64,000 bases of DNA from Rhipicephalus microplus (taxonomy: Eukaryota > Arthropoda > Arachnida > Ixodida > Ixodidae). Below the pieces are notes generated by a model. That model ran no database searches. It was not told the origin of the DNA and saw nothing but the letters and a program-made list of their open reading frames with translations. Positions 45,480-57,672 of the stretch are shown piece by piece; position 1 is the first letter of the stretch; every line of letters starts with the position of its first letter. The position numbers and the translations under genes are program-made. The stretch spans positions 204,554,601-204,618,600 of the forward strand of contig NC_134701.1 in NCBI RefSeq assembly GCF_043290135.1, read 5' to 3'.

Positions 45480-47680
45480 GTCTACTCTTAACACTAAGGG
45501 TTCATTTAAAGAGACATTGAAACGATCTTTTGAAGTTTTATTAGGGTTCGAGTTAGGGCGCCATCAAACGCTGGCACCATGAATTCCGGAACATGCCACG
45601 TACCAAGGCCACTACAGACAATTATATCATACCCTCCTTCTCACCGCTGCCTAGGCTGCTCAACTCATGACTTATGAACAACGCTGGCATCACTTGCGAT
45701 CGCAGAGGTCTCAAAAGCGATTTCAAAAGTTTTTGTTTCACGCACTGTAAACCTCCGAGATTTCACGCAGACAGGTTGCGCGCAATCTCGGAGGCCATCA
45801 TACTATGCATCCGGCAGCACGCAGCCCGTGTCGCAACGAAGACCGAGGGGTGGTTGATGTCTGCTCCGACAAGTGCTAACACCCTACCGGATTCCGCGCA
45901 TTCCACAGCCAATCAGATCAGCAACCTTGATGACGTCGCGCTACCAGAGCATCTCATTCAGCGAATAAAACGTGTTTGGCTGAGTCGCAGTGATCTGCAA
46001 TAAATCGTAACACTAAAGCATTGTAATAAATTATACAGTTCACGCAAAGAGCTCAAATCAGTCTGTAAATGACCCCCAGAGCTTAGTATACCAGCTCAAT
46101 GTGCTAATATGTTTTAGGGTTCTTTTAAAAAAACTCTTTGGGTTTCTTTTATGTGAGACGTACACACCACCTACTTCGTCTTTTTTTCCTAAACTAGGAC
46201 GACGATTACGAGCCATTTGCAAGGTCGTAATGTTAGGTTCCCCGCGTTAATTTAATTTTATTCAAGTTACGTTTCTTGTTCGCTAAATATACACTGCGAG
46301 TTCGTAAACATACACTTAAATGAGAATCAAGACAAATTTTAAAGAAAATAGCCGTGTCGTTCGAATCCAAAAGCAAGAGGTTTTCTTTACTCGTAGTCAC
46401 CTGCTCAAGTCCACCTATACTACTCTAAGACTCAAATCCTTTGTGTCCTTGTCGATGTGTTTGTAACATACTATAGCATACGCCAAAATCTAGTTCTAAT
46501 GACAATGTCGCGTTCATCCATGCATCCGTTCTTTGTTGGCAAATATCGTTTGCAAGTAATTAACTGCTGTTTTTTGCTTTTGAGGAATGAAATCGAACAT
46601 GCGATTGTTCTCAATGCAATTAGGCAAAAATAAAGCAGAGAACTTGTTTTTAACCCAATGTAACCTAAACAAAAAGGTGACGAAAAACTAACAAGCTTGA
46701 CCAACCATAAGATTTGTATGCAGCGAGCAAGAAAGTAGACAGGGAACTTGGAACTTAATTTCTGTGTTTTTTTTTTGCCTTGCAGCCTTATTCTACTTTC
46801 TTGATGTCATTCACAATTCCATCATTTGTCTCGCATCTCGAGGCATCGTGTCGCTGGTATTCTCAAGGCACTGTCCAATATACATGCGACGCGAAGAGAA
46901 AGAGACTGCCCTTCGCCGTCGTCTACTGCGTTAATAAGGAGAGACGTTTTAATTTTCGCCTCGGGTGCTGACTTAATTTTCAATTTGGATGCGGCCGCTT
47001 TTTATACCGACCTGCCCCTAACGAGGTACCTCGGCGCACACACCGCACTGATTGCCTTGGTGAGGTGAAAGCCTTCGACTTCGGCACTAAGGCGATCGCA
47101 TGAACGCACACGGTACAGCTCGGATTTGTGCAACCGCTTTCGTGGTTTTTTGTGGTAGCGAAGCTGCTTTGCTTTATTTCGTGGAGAACAGCTTTAACAA
47201 ATAAACTTGCTGTACTGCACCACGAAGATTGAATAGGACCTAGTACCAAGCGTTTAGGTGAGAAAGGGCAAACACACTTGATTTATTGCAAAGAAAGCGA
47301 GATGTACAAAATTCCTGCGGTCACCGCTTCCTTTTTATGTTTTGCGTTTTCACGACCCTAATTATTCTGCATAAGCAATGCCACTCAAGAAAAAAAAACA
47401 CCACTTAGCATGGCGCTTTCTCAACGCAAACCCTTACCCCCGGCCGACCAGCAAAAACAATAGCGATAGATAGAGAGGAAGGAAAACGTAAAGCAGAGAG
47501 GAGAACGTGGTAATGGTAAATGTTTTACTACCCTGCTCCGGGGTGACGAAATAGGAGTAGAAAAAAATGGCACAAATATAATATTCAATACTAAAACCAG
47601 TTATGACAGAACTAGTGGGGCCAAGCCTGAAGAAAGAGCGTAGCTTTATACGGATTTCCCTGCTCTCTTCTCGCCTTTTT
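45480..47680. other. Anonymous intergenic DNA with one hairpin
   Basis: A perfect 11-bp inverted repeat (CCTCCGAGATT, 45752-45762, with 45784-45794) closes a 21-nt loop inside an open frame (45674-46003) of 109 codons with no known domain. Nothing else is recognisable; the T-rich runs are unremarkable. Confidence 0.45.
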
Positions 47681-47682
47681 AA

Positions 47683-47726
47683 ATGCGAAGCATTTCTTAG
47701 CGAACTTCGGCAGTTTTGAACGTATG

Positions 47727-47785
<59 letters not shown>

Positions 47786-48775
47786 ATATCTATCTATCTA
47801 TCTATCTATCTATCCAACCACCTAAGACTTACAGCTCTCCCGGACGTTTCGATAATGGTATCGATACCAAACTTGGTATGGCATAACATGACTATATGAC
47901 GAGCAGAACTGATTAGTCATAACATGAAAATCATGACACGTGTGCCATGATTGTGAGTATTTACATTTCATAGTCTTGCTGCTTGTGTGGTGGTTTCGTT
48001 CACATGACATGCTGAAAAATTTCCATCGTATGACGTGACTACATGGCGAACATATATGACAGACCCTAACGAGGAATTCATGACATGTATATCATGTGAG
48101 TAATGAATACACGCCACGCTCATGGTGAACTGCCAGTCGTTTCGCTAGCTTCACATATGCCAAAGTTGGTATTATGGGACGTGCAAAGATGACGAAAGTA
48201 TATGACTGGTGCTTACATGATAATCGTAACATGCGTGTCGTGTAAGAACGTAACTTAATGCCACGCTCATAATGCACTCGCGGCCGTTTCACTAGCTTCA
48301 CGTATGCCAAAGTTTTGGTAGTACATGACAGGAACGGGCGACGAAGGCGAATGATCCGTGCAAACATGATAATCATGACATGCGTGTCATGTAAAACGTG
48401 ACTACGTGCTGCACTCGCTTCACATGTGTCGAATTCGGTGTTATGTGACGTCAATGGGTGACAATAGTATGACTGGGGCAAACATAATCATGACACGCGA
48501 GTCACGTAAGAACATGACAACTTACCACGCTCATGGCGTGCTCACGGTTGTTTCGCTAGTTCCACAGATACCGAATTTGGTATCAAGTGACGTGAATAGA
48601 CGACGAAGGTAAATGACACGTCCTAACATGATAATGATGTAATGCAAGTAATTGAGAGCATAACTAACATCTGCCTCGTAACGCTATGCTGATTTTGAAG
48701 TGACATATCAACTCTCCTCATTCGTGCTTCGAATATCATCGATTTTGATTGTACGGAGAATCTATCAATTTTTCG
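47683..48775 (+). repeat. Composite repeat 3: TATC microsatellite plus ~146-bp monomers, no GC-rich insert
   Basis: It starts ATGCGAAGCA (47683), with the TATC tract at 47726-47814 containing one TATA interruption. Monomers begin near 47842, 47989, 48135, 48282 and 48546, with 146-147 bp spacing except the last, longer interval, where a partial monomer (about 48413) is truncated. The end reads TGCTTCGAAT (48725-48734). The GC-rich insert of the other two copies is absent. Confidence 0.85.
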
Positions 48776-48933
48776 CTCTATTTTCACTTGCATACGTCGT
48801 TTCTGAATCTTTGTCATGCCTGTTTCTTTGTACATCTTTCTATTTAGTTGTATGTCTTTCAGTTTCTCTTTTATTACATTGCTGTTTCTACTTCTTTCCT
48901 TATTGTGTTGGTTGAATTATTCCTTTCATGCTG

Positions 48934-49137
48934 TTGTTGTTTTTGGGGTTTAACGTCCCAAAACCACCATATAATTATGAGAGACGCCTTAGCGGAGGGC
49001 TGCGGAAATTGTGACCACCTGGGGTTCTTTAACGTGCACGCAAATTTGAGTACACGGACCTACAACAATTCCGCCTCCATCGGAAATGCAGCCGCCACAG
49101 CTGGAATTTGAACCCGTGACCTGCGGGTCAGCAGCCG
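48934..49137 (-). mobile_element. 5'-truncated SINE, first family
   Basis: The plus strand has TTGGGGTTTAACGTCCC, CCACCTGGGGTTCTTTAACG, TCCGCCTCCATCGG and a box B-like GAATTTGAACCCG. It stops just past the box B region, so the box A head is missing. The flanks CCTTTCATGCTG (48922-48933) and CCTTTCATACTG (49138-49149) look like a target duplication with one mismatch. Confidence 0.85.
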
Positions 49138-49284
49138 CCTTTCATACTGCCTTGCTCTCCGTTTTTAACATGAAAATGTTTTTTGTCATTATTCACCAAG
49201 CGTTCATTGACGTTTAATACCTTTCCCGTCATGGACAAGATGGTCTAAAGTGTGCACTAAGAGATTGCAAACAAAGAAATAACT

Positions 49285-49810
49285 GCATATCCACAGGGTG
49301 AATGATGAAGACTGCGGTGAAGCTGGGTTCGTACGTCGCTGCCGTGCCGTTTTGGGCTCCCGTTGTCGTACTGCGGGGTTCTTGCGGCGCCACCGCGCAG
49401 CTTCGCGGCGCTCGTCTGCCTCACGCACCCGTACGTCGGGGCCCCTTCTTCGAGCGCGAGCCGCCGCAGCCCTGCGCGCACGCTGCTCAGCAGCCTCGTC
49501 TATCATCCTTTACCGAGACTGAAAGCGCGCGCGCGCCAGAACGGTGCTTTTGTTGTACTATAGGTTTGCCCCCTGTCGTACGGTGCCGCCGAAGAACACG
49601 CGATCGTCTCTCTCTTATTCCGTACGTGTGACGTCAATCCTTCTTTTCTACAAGCAACGCCCGCTAGTGTCGTAGCGTTTGCATTTTCCAGCGTATAGTA
49701 CAAGCACGCCCTCTATGGCTGGGTCAAGAATTAGTAGAGGGCGGATATGTGACACCGGTTGTTACGACGGGGACACTGGGGCAACGCTAGAAGGAGCTTT
49801 GCTCCTGAGA
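49285..49810 (+). repeat. GGAC-type dispersed repeat, copy 4 (diverged, GC-rich interior)
   Basis: It opens GCATATCCACAGGGTGAATG and GCGGTGAAGCTGG and closes AGAAGGAGCTTTGCTCCTGA, the same ends as copies 2 and 3, but the interior is GC-rich rather than tetrameric. A 9-bp inverted repeat (CGCCCTCTA, 49707-49715, with 49735-49743) lies near the closing end. ORFs on both strands here (49204-49631) are chance frames in GC-rich DNA. Confidence 0.65.
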
Positions 49811-50929
49811 AACTAGAAGGAAAAGTTCTGTCACCAGTGGCTGAACTTAAGGCCTCTCACTCCACAGCGCATTGCGCGAATCTACTCGACCACAAAGCAT
49901 ACATTCTTCAGCTTACTGAACGTAAGGTATTTTCACACACTACTCACCATTGACGGTATTTAGAGCTCGGTTATTTCAGGCTGTATTTGTTTTCGATAGC
50001 TAGATGGCGGGAAGGGTGCGTATTCGTTGCGCTTTAATTTTTTTTTCGCCCCATGCGTTACGATGCACGTGCGACTCGACAAGACATGGCCGCTTTAGCG
50101 ACCGCGCTTTGCGTTGAAGAGAGCGCACGAAGCTCACTCCACTCGCTGCAGCGGCCGTGTTTGAGAACGAAATGCGCTGCCCAAACTCAAACAAGGAACA
50201 ACTGCGAGAGTGTAGTTCGTACTCGTCTAGTTAATACTTGTGCGTTCGTTTCCTGCATTCTTGTTTCTGTTTGAGTAGGTTGCTTGAATGATCAAGGTGT
50301 GGCACTTATTACATCGCGTTTCTCCTGTTTTTTTTTTTCACGCGCTCTTTTCGCTTGATCAGTGCGATTCCAGTTTCGAGCTGCTTGCCGTTCTTCGCAT
50401 GACGTTAACATTTATTGCTGTGTCATTACTTCAATCAATCATGGGGCGAAGGAATGCACACTAAACGCTCAACTACCTCTGTGAAGGGAAGTTTCGCTTT
50501 CATCTTATACCGGTTACCATGACAGAAGAATGAGGCATGTTTTCTTTTTCTGTGTTTTGATTACGTTGTCTCGTATCTGTCTCTTTCTGAGTACGTTTCT
50601 CGTTGTATTTATATTCCTTGTCTCCATTCCCTATGTTGATTTGCATTTTTATATTTTCTCGCATATTTCTGCCACCTCCTTTTGTTCTCCTCCTCTCTTT
50701 CTCGTGTTTCGAGTAATCAGCTTTGCTGAGAAAGCTTTTCATTTAAAGCATTCATTTATTCTTGTTGAAATGGTTGATTGGGCACTCATCAATTCTGTAA
50801 AGAAAATACGTTTGTTCAGATCCTGTGGCGCATACTCACGTGCAGAGCTTGCTTTTCCAACATGTTCATTCATAAAAAGAGTATAGAAGATGTTTTCAGT
50901 AGTACGTTATTATAAAAATTTTCACATAT

Positions 50930-51010
50930 TGACAAATGAATGATAATGAAAGAGCTTGCTCCATAGGTTAAATCCCTTTAAACCACGAATCCTCTGTACG
51001 TATGCTGAAT
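50930..51010 (+). repeat. GGAC-type dispersed repeat, copy 5 (opening end only)
   Basis: TGAATGATAATGAAAGAGC, then CTCCATAGGTTAAA, AAACCACGAATCCTCTGTACG. It follows copy 3 (AATGATGATGAGTGGGCG, then GGTAAACC, ATGAATCCTCCGTAC) block by block. No tetranucleotide core or closing end follows. Confidence 0.55.
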
Positions 51011-51362
51011 CATCATCATATAAAGACGTGACTCGAAAGCTGTTCGGTTGTGATTGTGTGTACACGTTATATACACAATGTTTATTATATACATATCAAT
51101 GTACTCTATACAGATGTTTAAATACTGATGCAGTATATACATTTTGTTCAAGAGCCTATATACGGATCACATAAGCTCGAAGGAACATTTCATTTTAGCA
51201 TAATGGTTTTGTGATTCGTAAAGTACAAAGCGAGAGAATCTTGAATCATAGTATGTAGTGAAAAGTTACATAATGGTGCTGATGGCGAGCCGCGTTACCA
51301 GCCCTCCGGCCCTTGACTTCTACGGTGTTAATAGTGGGTAGCTGTATCGACGCGCAATGAGT

Positions 51363-51536
51363 GATGTCCAGCGAAAAAGAAAGGAAGCGCACCAAGAGCA
51401 AGCGCTATATATTGGTGCGGCCACCTAGTGGTCTCCTACAAAACTAGAGCACGCGCCGAGAGTGGATGTCCGGTGAAAGAGAGAGGAAGCGCGCCGAGAG
51501 CAAGTGCTATATATAGGTGCGGCCACCTAGCGGTCA
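51363..51536. repeat. 102-bp imperfect tandem duplication
   Basis: Unit 1 starts GATGTCCAGCGAAAAAG (51363); unit 2 starts GATGTCCGGTGAAAGAG (51465). They share AAGCGC.CC, the AGAGCAAG block, GCTATATAT and GGTGCGGCCACCTAG, with scattered substitutions, so the duplication is not recent. Confidence 0.85.
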
Positions 51537-52918
51537 TATTTGCATGGACATATTTTCTTGATCTCTTAAGTAAAAGAAACTGGCTTCTGATGGTTGTCAC
51601 GTGTGCCGCAACGAAAAGTGTAGGAAGCACATGTCGGGAAAAAGTTGGATAGTGATAACTATGTTGACTTCAACATAACATAAGGTATTCTTGGAAAGCA
51701 AAAAATACATTTTGTGTGATGTAAAAATTTTGAAGCTGGACTCTTTAAAAGAACCCCCTAAATTTAGAAGTTCTATTAAAAGAAAATGGTTTTTGGAGAA
51801 TTCGATTCCCCATAGAAAAGTTCAGTTTTTCGAGCAATGCATAAATCATCTGATTGCCCTACGGTATTTTCTACGAAGACATTTCCATTTCTGTTTTCGG
51901 CTACCTAAGAAAAAATTTCGTTGGAAAATTACAGGGCACATTGCGAAAATGAGATTTTCTCGGGGCTTATGTTTCCAGGCCGAATAAGGCGAGCTCACAA
52001 ACTGCGCAGGCCAAAGCACATTGTAGAAGTTTGTTGCGCAAAGCAGCGTGCATTATTTCAGTGGAATAGTTTATTCGAAACGCTGTTGGCAATATATCAC
52101 GTGTCACCTTAGAAATGCTAAAATACAACTTACCTAAAAACATACTTGGCTAAGGGTGGTAGTGGGAAAATAGAAGTATGCTAAACGATAATAAAGTAAA
52201 CAAACCAGCTGGTATATGACCAACTGTTGCAATCATGAGCAAGCGGCGCAGTACGCGACAAACGAACGGGAATAAATGTGCCTGCATAGTTCGCACCCTT
52301 TATTGATTGGTTTCTAACAGTTGCGACATGTAACTACCAGCGTAGAACAGAAGCGCTCCGCTGCGAATGCAAATACAGTTTTACAAAAAGCAAAAGAATC
52401 GCTAGAGAAACGAAACACAAATAGTCGCTGTGAAATTGAGGGTACTTGCAGTGTTTCTCTAAATTGCACTGGCACAATGTGGTGAGCTGCCATGCATTCT
52501 AGACCGCCGGTGAAAATACGCGAAAAATAATGAAATCTGTTAACTATATTTGAGCACCAGAATCATGCTCCATGAAGCACAGCATTGCCGCTACATCCGT
52601 TGCAAGAATTGTAAGAAACAGTTGGGTTGGAGTAAGTGTTGACTCTTTGCGGGTCGCCTCTTTTGCTTCTACCGTTGTTGCGAAGAATAAAGAGTATTTT
52701 GTTTTTGTACTTTGTTGCACAGCATTATTTCACAACACGTCGAATTTTCTTGCACAGATTAGCCATCTGGAGATCGCCTTTGGTAGATCCCTGTCTCCTG
52801 CGATTATCTTTCGTCGTTTCTCGTTCTTTGTTTCTTCTTTTATAGCACTCACAAGAAGCTCACTGTAATACTATCTTCATGAATAAGGGTAATAGGCTTA
52901 AAGTCTGCCCAAAAAGGT
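51537..52918. other. Anonymous AT-rich intergenic DNA
   Basis: Short ORFs at 51691, 52572 and 52636 have no recognisable domain. No repeat family seen. Confidence 0.5.
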
Positions 52919-52963
52919 CTGGACGTACTAGTAGTGCTGTTACAGCACTACTAGTACGTCCAG
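52919..52963. repeat. Perfect inverted repeat, 21-bp arms, 3-nt loop
   Basis: 52919-52939 and 52943-52963 are exact inverse copies around TTA. The arms contain GTACTAGTAGTGCTG. A further partial copy, AGTACTACTAGT, follows directly (52962-52973). Confidence 0.97.
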
Positions 52964-52973
52964 TACTACTAGT

Positions 52974-55407
52974 TACGCGTGGTTACAAAACATGAAACAT
53001 TCCGCCCAAAATGGTGGATTATTTCACGCTCAGACACAACACATAACGACTGCAGACACCCACAAAAACACAAACGCATTGCAATGCATTGTTGGGGAAC
53101 CGTTAGGCGTTTACAAAAACCAAGCACGTTTCACAACAGAGGGCTAGAGAAAAAGAGTTTCGAAAGGGGAAGCAGGAAGATTAAGTGGAATGAAAATTTT
53201 TGAACCCTGCCGTATATGTCGAGCATTAAGGCAGAGGTATATCGAATGAAAGCAAAACACTCTGTCCTAAGAGAATACACGTTTTTTTACCAAAATTTAC
53301 CGTTTACCATATTGTTAATTCATTATGTTGTTAAACGCATCGGCGTTGCAAGAACGCAGGCTTTTCGACCGCTTACCATACTGCGCCATGCAAGTACATA
53401 ATACATCACTTCCTATGTCCTGTTTTCCGTTCTGATTGGCGTAGCATCCACGTAGACTTGGCCGGGCAGATCCATGGGTCGGAAATCGATGGATCATCGT
53501 GTTAGCCGTCTTCCGTCGCTGTCAGCAGACGGGAGGCCTCCGGGCGTGACCCGCCTTCCTGAGTGAGTATTGATTGCAGCGCGCATGTCCAAGTAACATC
53601 CTATAGACGCTGCTCTGAATTGGCCAGGGCCTTCCTTTAGCTGCTCTGCTGGTTCCGGTAGGATTTTCGTTAAGCACGTCAGCTTTTTTTTTTTTTCTCG
53701 CCCGAGTGACTCGCATCAGCCTCTGGGACGGTGTGTGAGGTGGCTGCTCTGTTATGATGTTTATGTATACAAAGTGCGAGTGTCAGAACCACCTATGTTG
53801 AGGCGACCAGAATACGTATGTGCGACGGGCACACCTGAAAAACTGCAATGCCTTACAAAACAAAAAAAAATCCAGCGTGTGGCTTGTGTAGATGCACCTT
53901 CAGTAATTACTGTCAAGTAATGTACTGCATGTATTATATAAAGGAAACCTCAACTTCATTTCAATGCTCTAAATATTAACTGAAAGCTGTCAGACGTCTT
54001 CTAGCGATTGTGTTTCCAAAAAATGTTTCGCCTAAGCTTATTGCGGAAGAAGTGAGAGAAACCGTCTCTTTCTGCTGTCATGGCGAAAGGAGGAGGGCGT
54101 TTTGTTGACACAAACGGTGTCTTAAACAAATATTTTCTTATTTCGCAATATTTACACAAGCTATGTTGCCACATTCTCTACAAAGTAACGTTCAACGAAA
54201 TCAACTGTGCCTTTTTCATTCTGTTTTTTTTTGTAAGTGAATTGAAGTGGCAAATGTGCAAGTTATCGCTGTCGAGGCGACGTATATAGGTATTGCTCCA
54301 GACATTCATGAAATGAACTTCAGTGAAAGAGTATTTTTCGTATTTTTTGTCAAACCCCTTTTTTTTTGTAACACTTCAGGCTACTTTTGAGACCTCAGTA
54401 CGACGAATATAACAAACAATGATACATTGAAACACATGTATTCAAACAGTGAGATTTATGAATTGGTGCTTGTTGAAGATTGAGAAAGTGCGGTAAAAGA
54501 CGAGTGGCTTATATGTCACCATGACGAACGCCATATTCGGAAATATTCGACTCTATTGTCAACCTATTATCACAATGATAAACGAAAGAAGCACACATCA
54601 AGCGAGTAACCCAGCTCTTTGAGATACCGGGTGACATACTTCGCTACGGTCAATATGCCAAACGAAATTGCTGCCGAAAGTAGCTCCATGTGACGCATTC
54701 GTGTCCTAACGCACTGTAAGTACAAGTGTGTCTAGGCTATGAGTTATAGGCGCAATGTACTCACAGACCAATTTTTCGCTCCACAAACTGCGTTGCGAAA
54801 TTGCCACGCCCTTGCGAAAGCAGCTGCTGAGGTACGCGATCCAATAAATCAAGGCCACTTCGTGACCTCCACATACGACAAGACGACAGTGCGTTGCGCA
54901 ATACTCCCGCCGCTTTCAGTCTGTATTTATTTCCGTCATGCTATGAAAGTTAGTGGACGTGGAAGTAGTATAAATCAGAATAAATGATCATCAGTCCGAC
55001 AAAAGCAATGGCAGAAAAACTTGGCAGCCACTATCTACACGCACACTTTCTTCATTGAATGGTCCCAATTAGAGCAGAAAAACCTATAGACTCAACGTAT
55101 TGAGACACAAAGTTCGTAACTATGCATGCAATTAGTGGACGGGCGAGGTACGCACCCAGCATCTGGGAATAGGTCCAGGGTCCTTAAGTGACATTTTCTT
55201 TGAAGTGTGTAGATCTATGAGTGCTCCTTTAACAACCCGTTGTCCTTGAAGTGTCATTTTTCACACCCTTTCTTTCCTAGCCTAACTGGAACGTAGAGAT
55301 TGCTTGAGGTGAAGAAGAGTGAATGAAATGAAAAGGTACACGAGAATTAAAAACAGACCTGTAGTTTATCCTCATTTATTTTGCTTGTTGGTTATAGTTT
55401 TAGTTGC

Positions 55408-55410
<3 letters not shown>
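52974..55410. other. Anonymous AT-rich intergenic DNA
   Basis: Nothing supported. A moderately GC-rich patch at 53500-53760 is not assigned. Confidence 0.5.

Positions 55411-55448
<38 letters not shown>
55411..55448. repeat. (AT)19 microsatellite
   Basis: An uninterrupted AT run of 38 bp, followed by GTGCATATATAG. Confidence 0.97.
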
Positions 55449-55451
<3 letters not shown>

Positions 55452-57388
55452 CATATATAGTTTCTGCAAGAACAACTAGCAACCATTCATTCCTTTGTTG
55501 TGCTGGAACTTAACCAGGGGCCTAGCTTGCGTAGTGTAGTCATTGTCTATCATAATTCATTATTTCGCTCTCTTCACACTGAGTGATACTTTTAAATTTA
55601 GAGCTGTGTTGTGTCGACTGTGCCTTTCACCTAGACAAGTTCCAAAAATATTTTTCGCAAGAACGCAATTTCATCGAGCCCGCAGTGCCACCCACCCTCG
55701 CGGGCCTGGAGTGCACCTGCGTGAATGAAAATTGCTAGTACTCTGTTAACCCCTGCTTTCTGAAAGAATACATTAGTGTTCTTTGATAGTCAATTAGAAT
55801 GTGTGCATGCAAACACTTGGGATGATTTAGCATTTTTCAGTTGGACCAGTCTTCTTCGTGTGCTTTATTTATTCCTGCAATCAATTCAGAACGAACTTGA
55901 GCGTGTTCTTTATTTTTTTTTCAGATTTAACTGATCATTTATAAGAGAATTCGTTCGTCTTCGAGATAACCTGTCCACATTCTTTTCTTTCGGCTCCTCT
56001 GCTTCGATTGTCGTTTGGTGCTTAGTCTACGCAGCATGCTACTGTTTACCGATTCCTTAGCGCAAGCGAGTTAGCAATATAGTTTCTTCCTTCACGCAAA
56101 CCGATCACTGCTGTTGGGTCAGTGTTGTAACGAAAATGTTATCAACAAGTATTTGGAGAAACGAATAGTGTCTTGTGCAGTCTTCGCTTGTTTCTTGGCT
56201 TCATGCCAATTGTGTACTTTACGTGACAATGACCAATATTAGTGGGCATGTACACAACACTTTTTGGCCCTAAATTTCATATTACTACAACTCATGATAG
56301 AGTGTTCCACTTTCTACCAGTTAAATGTCAGATCAATGCAACGACATTTTTGCTTGTGCAGACAGGAAAATTTTACTTCATTTTCGTAAAACTTTTCTCA
56401 GCGAAAAACATTCACAAAGCTCGTCATTCAATTAATGTTTAAACTGTTATATCGAAGCACCCAAGTGATGACAACGCAATTTTTCGTGGTTCTTCTTTCC
56501 TGTGAAGATTATTCGTTAATATCCAGTGGAGTATAACACTCTCTTGCATTACCTGGTAGGTATGTATACTTCTTCAACGACACAAAAAAAGCAGAATGTA
56601 TGAGATATCGTTAGCAAAAAATGAGCCGAAGAAGTTCAATTCGAAGGACAAGATAGCACGATTAGCAGCAATCGTAATTCTAGTCTTCAGGGGAAGATGC
56701 CGGCGAGCACTCAAAAATAAACATGGAGGCATGTTTAAAATGCATGATGTAGCCTAGCTTTCATGACATGCTGCAAGTCATGCCTCAGAAGCGTTCCCAA
56801 GGGTAGTATTGAAAAATTGTGTTGTTTAAATGACGGCTCAAGAAGAGAGAAGGCAATTGAAGTGGCGGATAGCATGTTCTTAAAGGTTCATCGAATTTCA
56901 ATATCATTTCTTCAGAAGCACATGGTTGCTTGCTGTCGAAATTAATACAGAAGGTGAGAGATATAATCTTTTTCGATTGTTTTCTATCAGCGTGTCCCAA
57001 ATTCCTATTTCCACCATAATTGGCAAATTGCAAAAGAGCACTTTGATATGAGAACGTGCATCATTGAATTTATGTGGCGCTTCGTGAAGGGATAACTGCG
57101 TTGGTGAAAGTAAGACCAGTTTTTTTTTTCGTTCTTTCACTTTGTGTCAATTTTGATTCAATATATATTGCATACCGTGTCGCAAAGCTCCGTAAATGTA
57201 AGTTTGTGCTTATCTAGCTGAACTACTGAATCTTCGTGTTGTGTTAGTATTGATTTTGATGATTTACAATCAGCCTCCGACGTGACTCTCTTTCTGGCAC
57301 TAAAGCATTTTCATGGAAGCAGCCACTCCAACTACTACAAACTTCTTATTTCCGCACCACACGCTACTTAACTGCATTCACCCTCACA
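55449..57388. other. Anonymous AT-rich intergenic DNA
   Basis: No gene or repeat family recognised. ORFs of 60-82 codons lack motifs. Confidence 0.5.
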
Positions 57389-57672
57389 ATGTCTGGACCA
57401 ATTCCTAAATTGTTATTACCCGGCCACTCTACTTGGGCTTGTCAGCTCATGAGCACCAGCCCGCTGATCCAACGCCCAACCGTGCAACAGCGGAAAGACT
57501 TGCTGCCCAGCATGAGCTCACAGACCAGCTCAATCTTGTGGCGAGAGAGCGCAGGATGGCTATGGATCATATGATCCTGGACTGAGCACTCCACCTACGC
57601 CCAGAGCCCGTTGAGCGCCCTCTAGTTTCTTTCAGCTTTCTATTTTAAAACGTTTTACTCACTCACTCACAC
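57389..57672 (+). repeat. Old retroelement-like remnant with ACTC tail
   Basis: 57425-57600 reads in one frame as HSTWACQLMSTSPLIQRPT-like and in another as an Ala/Gln/Leu/Arg-rich peptide (TAERLAAQHELTDQLNLVA, RERRMAMDHMILD then stop), followed by a T-rich run and ACTCACTCACTCAC (57657-57670). A short tetranucleotide tail after a stop is common at the 3' end of non-LTR retrotransposons, but the peptide is too short to assign. Confidence 0.35.

Noticed and set aside
45674..46003. 109-codon ORF containing an 11-bp inverted repeat
   Set aside because: No domain or conserved partner; an isolated open frame of this size is expected by chance in 64 kb.
49204..49631. Overlapping GC-rich ORFs on both strands near 49.4 kb
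   Set aside because: High GC suppresses stops on both strands; the region lies inside a dispersed repeat copy.
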